42,018 nt of DNA, taken from NCBI GenBank assembly GCA_045577615.1, contig JAZNIT010000009.1, positions 1 through 42,018 of the forward strand, given 5' to 3'. Both the position numbers and the translations under genes were made by a program. Of the stretch, positions 7,330 through 14,599 are shown piece by piece. The notes under the pieces are model-generated. The model was not told the origin of the DNA, made no database searches, and saw only the letters and a program-made list of their open reading frames with translations. Within the stretch, counting starts at the first letter, position 1, and each line of letters begins with the position of its first letter. The stretch comes from RGIG2206 sp045577615 (GTDB lineage: Bacteria > Bacillota > Clostridia > Oscillospirales > Acutalibacteraceae).

Positions 7330-8526
7330 TCATTTATTTTCAATATCATAGTCAAAATAGGCAATACCGCTGCCCTTGTAATCGTCACCCTCAACGACAA
7401 AGGGCACCTTATTGGCAAAGCCAACGTAGAAGGTAGAGTTGCCCTCCCACAATTCACCCGAAAGCATATAACTGCCGTCGATAAGGTTGGGGGATTTGAT
7501 AACAAATTCAAGGTGATGCTTGCCCACCTCGCAGTTAATAAGGTTGCGGTCGTCTTGCTTTGAACTCATAAAGATTTCGCGCTTTTCGGCATCTCGCAGT
7601 GTAAAGCAAAAATAAAGTTTTTCGATGGGGCGCTTGACCTCATAATCAAAGCTGACGGTGATGGAATCACCGGGCGCAAAAACGGCGGTCTTTTCACCCG
7701 TGGAGTCCAGCATTTTGAATTTGGATAGGCTAATAACATCCTTCTTTTCAAGAGGAGAGTCGTCACCTGCTTCGCGGCGTTCCTTGATAAGCTTGCTCTT
7801 TTCTTTTTTAAGAAAATCCTCATAGAGCTTAACAACGTCGCTCAAAGGGCCAAAGGCTTCCAGCTTGCCTTGGTTAATCCACATTCCCATAGTGCAAAAT
7901 GCCTTGACAGTGAATAGGGAGTGGCTGACAAAAAGGATGGTTTTGCCCATATTACGAAACTGCTTCATCTTTTCTATGCACTTAAGGCGAAAGATGTCGT
8001 CACCCACCGCAAGCACCTCGTCAACCACAAGAATGTCGGGGTCAACGCTCACCGAAACGGCAAAGCCAAGTCGGCTTTTCATACCGCTTGAATAGGTGCG
8101 GATGGGCTGATTTATGTGGTCGCCGATGTCGGCAAAGGCAATAATCTCGTCAATTTTTTCGGCAATGTTCTTTTTCGGTATACCCATAGACAACGCCTTA
8201 AGATAGATGTTTTCAATACCCGTAAGGTCGGGGTCAAAGCCTGAGGTAAGCTCAAGCATAGCGGCAATGCGGCCTTGGGCAACAACCGAGCCCGAGGTAG
8301 CCTTGGTAACGCCGGTGATAATCTTCAGCAGGGTAGATTTGCCGCTGCCGTTTTTACCCAAAATGCCGATAACCTCGCCCTTAGGCAGGTCAACCGACAA
8401 ATCCTTCAGCGCAGTGAAGGAATCCCCCTTGTGAGAGCCGAAAAGGGCGTCACTGATGCGACCAAGGGCAGATTTATAAAGTCGGTATTCTTTTGTAAGA
8501 TGCTCAATTTTTACTGCATATTCCAT
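7330..8526 (-). CDS. tagH: Teichoic acid ABC transporter ATP-binding subunit
   Basis: 398 residues. The nucleotide-binding domain occupies about 1-245, with Walker A GKNGSGKST (57-65), signature YSSGM near 144 and Walker B ILVVDEVLAVGD. The C-terminal 150 residues form a separate beta-rich domain (FDYEVKRPIEKLYFCF onward) resembling the Wzt/TagH C-terminal carbohydrate- or wall-binding module. With TagG it should flip lipid-linked teichoic acid outward. Its ribosome site TGAGGTGA overlaps the TGA of tagG, consistent with coupled synthesis of the two subunits. A Wzt-type O-antigen exporter is the only close alternative and is unlikely next to tarI/tarJ. Confidence 0.93.
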   Translation of the reverse strand: MEYAVKIEHLTKEYRLYKSALGRISDALFGSHKGDSFTALKDLSVDLPKGEVIGILGKNGSGKSTLLKIITGVTKATSGSVVAQGRIAAMLELTSGFDPDLTGIENIYLKALSMGIPKKNIAEKIDEIIAFADIGDHINQPIRTYSSGMKSRLGFAVSVSVDPDILVVDEVLAVGDDIFRLKCIEKMKQFRNMGKTILFVSHSLFTVKAFCTMGMWINQGKLEAFGPLSDVVKLYEDFLKKEKSKLIKERREAGDDSPLEKKDVISLSKFKMLDSTGEKTAVFAPGDSITVSFDYEVKRPIEKLYFCFTLRDAEKREIFMSSKQDDRNLINCEVGKHHLEFVIKSPNLIDGSYMLSGELWEGNSTFYVGFANKVPFVVEGDDYKGSGIAYFDYDIENK

Positions 8527-8535
8527 CTCGTCACC

Positions 8536-9354
8536 TCACAGAATGTCGGCAAACTCGCGCTCAAGACGCTTAAAGATAAAGCATCCAAGAAGGGCAAGCA
8601 CTAAAATCTCAACCCAGAAGCAGATGGTACCCGCAAGGTCGTTAAAGAACCAACCGCCCAAAAATGCGTTGCGGTAAACCGAAATAACGTAGCCGATGGG
8701 GTTAAGACGCACGATGGCATAAATAACGGGGTATTTAGCAATGCGCTCAACGTTCCACAAAATGGGAGAAATCCAGAAAAGCACCTGAGTGGCCGATTTA
8801 AGCAGATACTCAAAGTCGCGGCTGACCGCAACCAAAGCGCTGAAAAGAATGCTGATAACCCACATCATAACAAAAAGGCAAACCATACCGTAAAGAATTT
8901 GCACAAAAGCGAGAGAGATAAAACCGCATATTGCAAAAATCACGGTAGCAATGGCAAGCAGCAGCAAATGAGTCACAAAAAAGCTCATTTCCACAAAGGT
9001 GGGGATGGTGGCGGCAGGAAAGACCGATTTGGTAACAAGGTGTCGGTTGCTTCTTATAGAGGTGCCGCAAATCACCAAGGTGTCGGCCACAAAGAACCAG
9101 GGCAAAATGCCTGCCAAAAGCCACAGTATAAAGGGCGCGCCGTCGTCAGAGGGAGCTCCGCCACGGATACCCACCTCAATACCGAACCAATAAACAAGCA
9201 CAAAAAGGGCAGGCTTAACAATAGCCCAAAACCAACCGAGAGCTGAGCTTGAATATCGCTTTTTGAGGTCGATAAGTGCCATACCCCAAGTGCGTTTTAA
9301 GTTTTTCAGGTTGTCGCCGATTACTCTTGACATAGCCTTAATCACTTTTATCAC
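8536..9354 (-). CDS. tagG: Teichoic acid ABC transporter permease
   Basis: 272 residues of the ABC-2 permease family. A cytoplasmic N-terminal amphipathic stretch ending LKKRYSSSALGWFWAIVKP is the family hallmark, followed by about six hydrophobic helices, with a W-rich loop (WLLAGILPWFF) near 78. It forms the membrane half of the TagGH wall teichoic acid exporter. The start is uncertain: the frame opens with GTG at 9354, but a second GTG 9 nt downstream sits at better distance from the only ribosome-like sequence (CGGTGAT), and an ATG follows 21 nt in. It begins 15 nt after tarJ. Confidence 0.9.
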   Translation of the reverse strand: MIKVIKAMSRVIGDNLKNLKRTWGMALIDLKKRYSSSALGWFWAIVKPALFVLVYWFGIEVGIRGGAPSDDGAPFILWLLAGILPWFFVADTLVICGTSIRSNRHLVTKSVFPAATIPTFVEMSFFVTHLLLLAIATVIFAICGFISLAFVQILYGMVCLFVMMWVISILFSALVAVSRDFEYLLKSATQVLFWISPILWNVERIAKYPVIYAIVRLNPIGYVISVYRNAFLGGWFFNDLAGTICFWVEILVLALLGCFIFKRLEREFADIL

Positions 9355-9369
9355 CGTATTTCTAAAAAG

Positions 9370-10386
9370 TTAGATGCTCCATTTAATGACCGTCTTGAAG
9401 GGATTGGTCAAATCTAGGTCAAAAGCATCATAAATATCCTCAATGCTCTTAACCTCAGTAACCTCGGTAACGATGCGGCTAACCCTTGCGGCCATACCCG
9501 GGGTGCGCAAGAATTTAACCACGTTCTCAAAGTCAACTCTGTCTGAGCGGCTGCTGCCCACAAAGGTAAGGCCTCTCTCAAGCACCATACGGGTGTTAAG
9601 GGGCACCTCTTTTTCAGACACGCCCATCAGCACCACGGTGCCTTGGGGATTGATAACGTCAATAATCTGATTGCCCGCATAATAGCAGCCTGCGCCGCCA
9701 CAGCACTCAAAGGCGTGGTCGACGTGAAAATCCTCGGGCAAAGCGGTAGAATTATAGGTTTTGTCTGCAAAGGTAAAGCGGCTCAGCTTGGTTTCGTCAA
9801 GACCGATAACGCAAAGCTGTGATTTGGGATAAAGATATTTAAGCACAAGTGCAACCAAATATCCCAATCCGCCGTCACCCCAAACACCAATGCTGCCCAC
9901 GTCGGTCTGACGAGCTCTTTCAAAGCGGTCAGCGGCGTGAAAAACAACGCTTATAAATTCTGAAATAGCGGCAATGGTGGGGTCAATGCCCTCGCAGGAA
10001 ACAACGCGGTCGGCAGGCAAATCTACCAATTCGCGCATAAATCCGTCATAGCCGCTTGAGCAGAACTTGCTGTCGCGCAGATAGTTGGGGTAAACCTTGT
10101 CAATAGGTGTGCCGGGCACGTTGGGTATCATAACAACCCTTTCGCCCACCTTAAAGTGGCCGGTGGGGTCGCAAACCACGCGGCCCATAGCCTCGTGAAT
10201 GAGGGCCATAGGCAGCTTTTTGCGAAGCACGGCGGCATCACGCTCACCCTTGTAGTAGCGTTGGTCAGCGTGACAGATAGACATATATTCGGGGCGGATG
10301 ATAACCTTGTCACCGTCGGTGGTCAGGTTTTTATATTTTACCGTAATGGTACGGGGTTTTATAAGCTGATAAACGTAGTTAATCAC
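9370..10386 (-). CDS. tarJ: Ribulose-5-phosphate reductase / ribitol-5-phosphate dehydrogenase
   Basis: 338-residue medium-chain dehydrogenase that reduces ribulose 5-phosphate to ribitol 5-phosphate with NADPH, supplying the teichoic acid backbone. TarJ-specific stretches are clear: MINYVYQLIKPR at the start, YMSICHADQRYY (34-45, catalytic-zinc Cys38), LPMALIHEAMG (58-68), SSGYDGFM, the Rossmann segment GVWGDGGLGYL, and DHAFECCGG. Start is GTG, supported by AAAGGTGAT 5 nt upstream; this ribosome site overlaps the TAA of tarI. Adjacent tarI uses its product. A generic sorbitol dehydrogenase is ruled out by the detailed TarJ-like motif order. Confidence 0.95.
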   Translation of the reverse strand: MINYVYQLIKPRTITVKYKNLTTDGDKVIIRPEYMSICHADQRYYKGERDAAVLRKKLPMALIHEAMGRVVCDPTGHFKVGERVVMIPNVPGTPIDKVYPNYLRDSKFCSSGYDGFMRELVDLPADRVVSCEGIDPTIAAISEFISVVFHAADRFERARQTDVGSIGVWGDGGLGYLVALVLKYLYPKSQLCVIGLDETKLSRFTFADKTYNSTALPEDFHVDHAFECCGGAGCYYAGNQIIDVINPQGTVVLMGVSEKEVPLNTRMVLERGLTFVGSSRSDRVDFENVVKFLRTPGMAARVSRIVTEVTEVKSIEDIYDAFDLDLTNPFKTVIKWSI

Positions 10387-10398
10387 AATAAATCACCT

Positions 10399-11103
10399 TT
10401 ATTTAATGAGTAGCATAGCTCTTGCCATCTGATAGTCACCAATGGTGGTAATTTTAAAGTTAAGCACTTCACCCTCAACCAAAGCAACGGGGTAGCCCTT
10501 AAGCACGCATATCTTGCAGGCGTCGGTAAGGATAGCGCTCTCCTCCTCAGTCATTTCGGCAAAGCATCTGTCAAGCAGACTGATTTTGAAGGATTGAGGG
10601 GTCTGGCCCTGATAAAGAGGCTTGCGGTCGGGGATTTCGGTGATGAAATCGCCACCCTCGCTGCGAACGATGGTATCGCTTGCCTTAACAACGGTGTCGC
10701 ATGCGCCGTACTTTGCGGCGGCATCAATGTTGTCGTCGATGATGCGCTGAGTGAGGAAGGGGCGCACAGCGTCGTGGGTAACGATGATGTCATCCTCACT
10801 GAGCTCAGCGTGAGCGCGGATGTCGTTGATGATGTTGATGATGGTGCCGTTTCTGTCAGCGCCGCCTGCAACGATGCGCACGCGGTCGCCTGCACAGCCG
10901 TGCTTAATTACAAGGTCCTCGCAGAATGAGAGCCAAGCAGGATTGATACCGATGTAAACCACGTCAATTCGGTCATTCATCAGCATTTTTTCAAGGGTGT
11001 GGATGATGATGGGCTTGTTATCAAGCTCCAAAAACTGCTTAGGCATATCGGTGTTTTGCATTCTTGAACCGATACCGCCTGCCAAAACTGCGCCGTATAT
11101 CAT
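10399..11103 (-). CDS. tarI: Ribitol-5-phosphate cytidylyltransferase
   Basis: Makes CDP-ribitol from CTP and ribitol 5-phosphate. The 234-residue protein belongs to the IspD/TarI nucleotidyltransferase family: AGGIGSRM near the N-terminus, MPKQFLEL, GGADRNGTI, VTHDAVRPF and YQGQTPQSF. TarI rather than IspD is indicated by the partner tarJ and by the ADRNGTI and TDACKI segments. An in-frame ATG 18 nt upstream exists, but AAAGGAAG lies 8 nt before the ATG at 11103, which I take as the start. It is the first gene of the operon, with a strong promoter at 11160-11188. Confidence 0.95.
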   Translation of the reverse strand: MIYGAVLAGGIGSRMQNTDMPKQFLELDNKPIIIHTLEKMLMNDRIDVVYIGINPAWLSFCEDLVIKHGCAGDRVRIVAGGADRNGTIINIINDIRAHAELSEDDIIVTHDAVRPFLTQRIIDDNIDAAAKYGACDTVVKASDTIVRSEGGDFITEIPDRKPLYQGQTPQSFKISLLDRCFAEMTEEESAILTDACKICVLKGYPVALVEGEVLNFKITTIGDYQMARAMLLIK

Positions 11104-11159
11104 ATAGAATCTTCCTTTCATAATAAGCGGATGTTAGAGTGCATAATCACTCAACTTGA

Positions 11160-11188
11160 ATTATACCACAAACTTGTCAATAAATCAA
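11160..11188 (-). promoter_or_regulatory. Promoter of the tarI-cysK operon
   Basis: On the minus strand: TTGATT (11188-11183), 17-nt spacer, consensus TATAAT (11165-11160), giving a leader of about 50 nt before tarI. A second TTGACA lies inside the spacer but is too close to the -10 box to be used with it. Confidence 0.8.
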
Positions 11189-11260
11189 CCGCAATATATA
11201 TGGTCAGACCTCCCTTGAAAAAGCACTTTTATTGTGTTATGCTTGTGCTACAATAGGGAC

Positions 11261-11295
11261 AAAAAATCCTGCATACCAGAGGGTATGCAGGATTT
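11261..11295 (-). terminator. Intrinsic terminator of the dockerin beta-propeller gene
   Basis: A perfect 14-bp stem (11264-11277 with 11282-11295), 4-nt loop, and six T following on the minus strand, 15 nt past the stop codon. Confidence 0.92.
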
Positions 11296-11309
11296 GATTT
11301 TAACCTTAA

Positions 11310-13676
11310 TTATTGGTCAATAGCCATCTTGTAGATGCCGCGGCAAGAGCCTGATGCAAATACGTGACGGGTTACGGGGTTGATAGCGAGCTTCGTAGTT
11401 TCGCGACCGCCCTGTTCACCGTTGAGCATATTACCTGCGGTAGAGGTCATGTTAACCCAAGTCTTACCGCCGTCGGTGGTCTTGAGCAAACCAAGGTCAG
11501 AAGCGTAGGACTGCTTAGCGTTACCTAAGAAGATAACATTGCTGTTAGTGGGGTCAACCTCAACACAACGGAAGGTGGTGTAAGAACCGTAAGCATCCTT
11601 AGTGCTGCCGTCAAAGAGTTTCGTGGCGGTGCCGTCAACGCAGCTTATAGCATAAACGTTAGAGCTCTTTACGACAATCAAGCGGTTGCCCATTGCATCA
11701 TAGCACATATCGGTAATGCCGCTGGAGTATGATGTGCTGATAACGGACCAGGTAGCACCCTTGTCGGTTGACTTAACGGGATTACCATCAGCGTTTACAC
11801 CGTAAACGATCTTCTCGTCACCGCCAAATACTGTGATACAGCCGGTCATCTGAGTCCAGGTCTTGCCCTGGTCGGTTGAACGGTAGTTGGCAGCGAAAAC
11901 GATGTTGTTGTCGCCCTTCATACCGGTTACAGAGTTGGAGTAAGTGCCGTTAACAGAAATGCCGGTGTTGGTAGCAGTATTGCCGCCGTCGGTAGAAACA
12001 TAGATGTATCTGGGGTCATACCAGCCGGTGCTGACAAGACCAACGAGAATCTTGTCGGTTACGGCATAAGAGCCGTAAGCATAGCCGCCCCAACCCTGAG
12101 TGCCCCAGCACTTAACGTACTTCCAGGTCTTGCCGTAGTCGGTAGAATAGAAGCCCTTATAGTCTTGGTTAGTGGTTGCCATAAGAGCAGGATTGTTAAC
12201 GTTAACAGAGATGTCGGTTACAGCAGCACCGTTGCAGCCGCTGTTAGACCACTTAAAGGTCTTTGCACCGTCGGTGGAGCGGGTGACCCAGTCACCGCCG
12301 AAGGAGAGACAGATATTTTTGTCTGTGGGACTCCAGGCATATACACCCCAACGGTTGTTGTTGGGAATAACAGAGTTGGTGTTGCTCTTGGTAGATGTTG
12401 CCCAGGTCTTACCACCATCTTGTGAATAATAAGGAGCGTTGGTGTAGCTGCTTTCGTTGGTCAGCATATCGTTGTCAACAACCATATAGTTGGGGTCAAC
12501 GGGGCTGACTTCGATTCTTGTGGGGTAGGTGCAAACAGAGCTGCTGACAGTAGAGAAGCTGCTGCCACTATCGGTAGAAAGGAACACACCGGTAGAGGTG
12601 GTCTGATTCCATAAAGAGCCGCTTGTCATAGAGCCGCAAAGGTAAACATTGTTGGGCTGGGTAGAAATTACATCCATACCGGTAAAGTTGCCCTGTGCTT
12701 TTCTGGAGAACGAAGAGCCACCATTGGTAGAAAGGTAGAAACCGCCTACAGCAGCGATGTAAACATAGCCGCTGGTGGGATGAACGAAGATGTGACCCTT
12801 TCTGTAGTCAGCGCTATTTACCATTTCGGTCCAGGTAACACCGCCGTCGGTAGACTTATAAAGCACACCGATAGTGCCGTCAACGGGGTCACTGCCGGGG
12901 TAGTTGTCGCAGTACAAGAAGTATGCAGTGGTGCAATAGCCAAGGCTTGCATCATAGCTTGAGGGGTCAAATGCGATAGAATCGCGGCGGTCGTTCTGAC
13001 CACCGGTGTTGGTGTAGCCAAGACCTTCAAAGTTGGTAAGAACAGCGGAGAAGGAATCGCCGCCGTTGGTAGAAAGGTAGACGCCGTTCTTCGCATTTTT
13101 GCCTGAGCTTACGCCTGAAACAAGAATGCGGTTGCCGTTTTTGGGGTCGGTCTTAAGGCAGGCTGCACCGGGTGATGCCAAGCCGACAGAGTTTTGAGCC
13201 CAGGTAATGCCACCGTCGGTAGACTTGTACATACCGCCAACGTCAGTGCCTGCATAAGCGATGTTGCCGTCGTTCTCATCAAAAGTGATATACTGAAGCA
13301 CCTGGCATCCCTCGCCACCAAGAAGGCTGTTGTTTGCCATAGTAGTGGTGGTCATGGGAACAGAGCTCCAAACCTTGGGGGTGTACCTTCTGGTGATGGT
13401 TTTTACACCAATAATGTGCTGGCAGACCTGCAAAGCGTCGGCGCTGGTGACGGCGTTGTTGCCATCAACATCGGCAGATTGCTCTGCATTACCGACAAAC
13501 TGAGTCTGGCCAACCAGACTTAACTGAATGGTAAGAAAGTCGGCGGCGGTAATTTTTCCGTTAAAGTCGGTATCACCGCTCAGGTAGCTTTCTGAATTGG
13601 CTGAAGCAGGCAAAACAAATATAGTCAGCGCCAAAGCCAACGAGATGATTAAACTTATAATTTTTTTGGTTTTCAT
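11310..13676 (-). CDS. Secreted dockerin protein with GH74-like Asp-box beta-propeller
   Basis: 788 residues from the ATG at 13676, chosen because AGGAGG lies 6 nt before it; an ATG two codons earlier abuts that site. Order: signal peptide (1-27, cleavage near ASANS), type I dockerin (about 33-91, two Ca-binding repeats starting GDTDFNGKITAADF and ADVDGNNAVTSAD), then a large repeat region to the end. Twelve Asp-box/BNR repeats of the form S-x-D-x-G-x-x-W/F can be counted. The GTDVGGMYKSTDGG segment (143-156) matches the start of GH74 xyloglucanases, where an Asp in this motif is catalytic. It is probably an extracellular enzyme or scaffold-bound glycan binder. A sialidase-like or sortilin-like non-enzyme remains possible. 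It has its own promoter and terminator. Confidence 0.82.
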   Translation of the reverse strand: MKTKKIISLIISLALALTIFVLPASANSESYLSGDTDFNGKITAADFLTIQLSLVGQTQFVGNAEQSADVDGNNAVTSADALQVCQHIIGVKTITRRYTPKVWSSVPMTTTTMANNSLLGGEGCQVLQYITFDENDGNIAYAGTDVGGMYKSTDGGITWAQNSVGLASPGAACLKTDPKNGNRILVSGVSSGKNAKNGVYLSTNGGDSFSAVLTNFEGLGYTNTGGQNDRRDSIAFDPSSYDASLGYCTTAYFLYCDNYPGSDPVDGTIGVLYKSTDGGVTWTEMVNSADYRKGHIFVHPTSGYVYIAAVGGFYLSTNGGSSFSRKAQGNFTGMDVISTQPNNVYLCGSMTSGSLWNQTTSTGVFLSTDSGSSFSTVSSSVCTYPTRIEVSPVDPNYMVVDNDMLTNESSYTNAPYYSQDGGKTWATSTKSNTNSVIPNNNRWGVYAWSPTDKNICLSFGGDWVTRSTDGAKTFKWSNSGCNGAAVTDISVNVNNPALMATTNQDYKGFYSTDYGKTWKYVKCWGTQGWGGYAYGSYAVTDKILVGLVSTGWYDPRYIYVSTDGGNTATNTGISVNGTYSNSVTGMKGDNNIVFAANYRSTDQGKTWTQMTGCITVFGGDEKIVYGVNADGNPVKSTDKGATWSVISTSYSSGITDMCYDAMGNRLIVVKSSNVYAISCVDGTATKLFDGSTKDAYGSYTTFRCVEVDPTNSNVIFLGNAKQSYASDLGLLKTTDGGKTWVNMTSTAGNMLNGEQGGRETTKLAINPVTRHVFASGSCRGIYKMAIDQ

Positions 13677-13704
13677 AGACATCCTCCTATAGTACAGTAT
13701 ACCA

Positions 13705-13733
13705 ATTATAACACAGCCGACAGTAAAAATCAA
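13705..13733 (-). promoter_or_regulatory. Promoter of the dockerin beta-propeller gene
   Basis: On the minus strand: TTGATT (13733-13728), 17-nt spacer, TATAAT (13710-13705), 29 nt before the ATG. Confidence 0.8.
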
Positions 13734-13789
13734 CAAAAATTTCCCACTTATTAAAAAAATAGTAGGAAAATTTCCACATATGACAATTG

Positions 13790-13833
13790 ATTAAGCGCCT
13801 GGCTTAATGCTACTGCATCAGTCGGCGCTTAAT
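13790..13833. repeat. Inverted repeat at the 3' end of the papain-like gene
   Basis: ATTAAGCGCC (13790-13799) pairs perfectly with GGCGCTTAAT (13824-13833). The distal arm overlaps the last codons and stop of the papain-like gene. No clear T tract follows on the minus strand, so it is a weak terminator candidate or an RNA-stabilising 3' structure. Confidence 0.45.
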
Positions 13834-14447
13834 AATCGCTTAAAAAGTCTCAAATGAGCGCGAATGGCACTTTTCGAGCCTTTAAAAAATGTAAGGGTAG
13901 TGTCATAATCATCATTGCCCCAAACAGCATTTTCGCACCACTTGGGGAACTCGCCCTCATAAATTACCCTATCGCTGAAAATATCCTCAAGGTCCTTGAC
14001 CGAATAAAAATTACCGGCGCAAATTCTCTCGTCAACGGCAAGCAAATCCAGTGTTTCAACAACAAACTCAACGCAGGTATAAGCCTTTTTAACCCTGACT
14101 TTTTTTCTTATAATATTGGTTGCGGCCGAAAGGGTGTTATAAATGTAGCCTCCGTCACACGCCATACTTTCAAAGTGCTCCTTAAGGCGGTCATACTGCT
14201 CGTCGGTGATAGAAATTTTGGCCACCTTTGACAGCGCACCGTCATATCTCAAACAACTTTCACGCACAAATCCGCCATAAAAGGCGACGTTTTTGTGATG
14301 ACGGGCAAAGGAGTTAAGCATACCCAGGTTTTCGTCAAGAGTAATAGAGGCATGGTTATATTTGTTGTGGGTAAAAAACCTTATCAGCTTGCCCATACCG
14401 CTTTTGGTAGAGGTAAAAACAATATAAAGATGCTTTTGCTCGGTCAA
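13818..14447 (-). CDS. Permuted papain-fold (YiiX/NlpC-P60-like) cysteine hydrolase, putative
   Basis: 209 residues without signal peptide. The circularly permuted papain layout is visible: an early histidine in KYNHASITL (H32) after the strand LYIVFTSTKSGMGK, and a late cysteine in YTCVEFVVETL (C125), the reverse of the normal Cys-then-His order. Members of this superfamily cleave amide or thioester bonds in peptides, lipids or cell wall; the substrate here is unknown. The start is TTG, decided by AAAGGAGG 8 nt upstream; the next ATG is 17 codons in and would remove the first strand. It is monocistronic and divergent from the ABC exporter operon. Confidence 0.7.
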   Translation of the reverse strand: MTEQKHLYIVFTSTKSGMGKLIRFFTHNKYNHASITLDENLGMLNSFARHHKNVAFYGGFVRESCLRYDGALSKVAKISITDEQYDRLKEHFESMACDGGYIYNTLSAATNIIRKKVRVKKAYTCVEFVVETLDLLAVDERICAGNFYSVKDLEDIFSDRVIYEGEFPKWCENAVWGNDDYDTTLTFFKGSKSAIRAHLRLFKRLLSAD

Positions 14448-14476
14448 TACAATCGCCTCCTTTAATGCTTAAAAAC

Positions 14477-14505
14477 ATTTTATCATAATATTGCGTTAAA
14501 AGCAA
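14477..14505 (-). promoter_or_regulatory. Promoter of the papain-like gene
   Basis: On the minus strand: TTGCTT (14505-14500), 17-nt spacer, TAAAAT (14482-14477), about 30 nt before the TTG start. It is back-to-back with the ABC operon promoter 24 nt away. Confidence 0.65.
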
Positions 14506-14528
14506 TAAAAAAGACACCGGCTCATCGG

Positions 14529-14557
14529 TTGACAGAGTATTTTAAAAATGCTAAAAT
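14529..14557 (+). promoter_or_regulatory. Promoter of the ABC-DUF1854-ABC operon
   Basis: Consensus TTGACA (14529-14534), 17-nt spacer, TAAAAT (14552-14557), 42 nt before the GTG start. Confidence 0.85.
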
Positions 14558-14599
14558 TATTAACAGATTAATTATTCTGTGAAAAGGCGGTGAATATCG

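Noticed and set aside
11214..11253. Plus-strand promoter (TTGAAA ... TACAAT) between tarI and the dockerin gene
   Set aside because: The spacing between boxes is about 27 nt, and a minus-strand terminator with no plus-strand gene follows directly.
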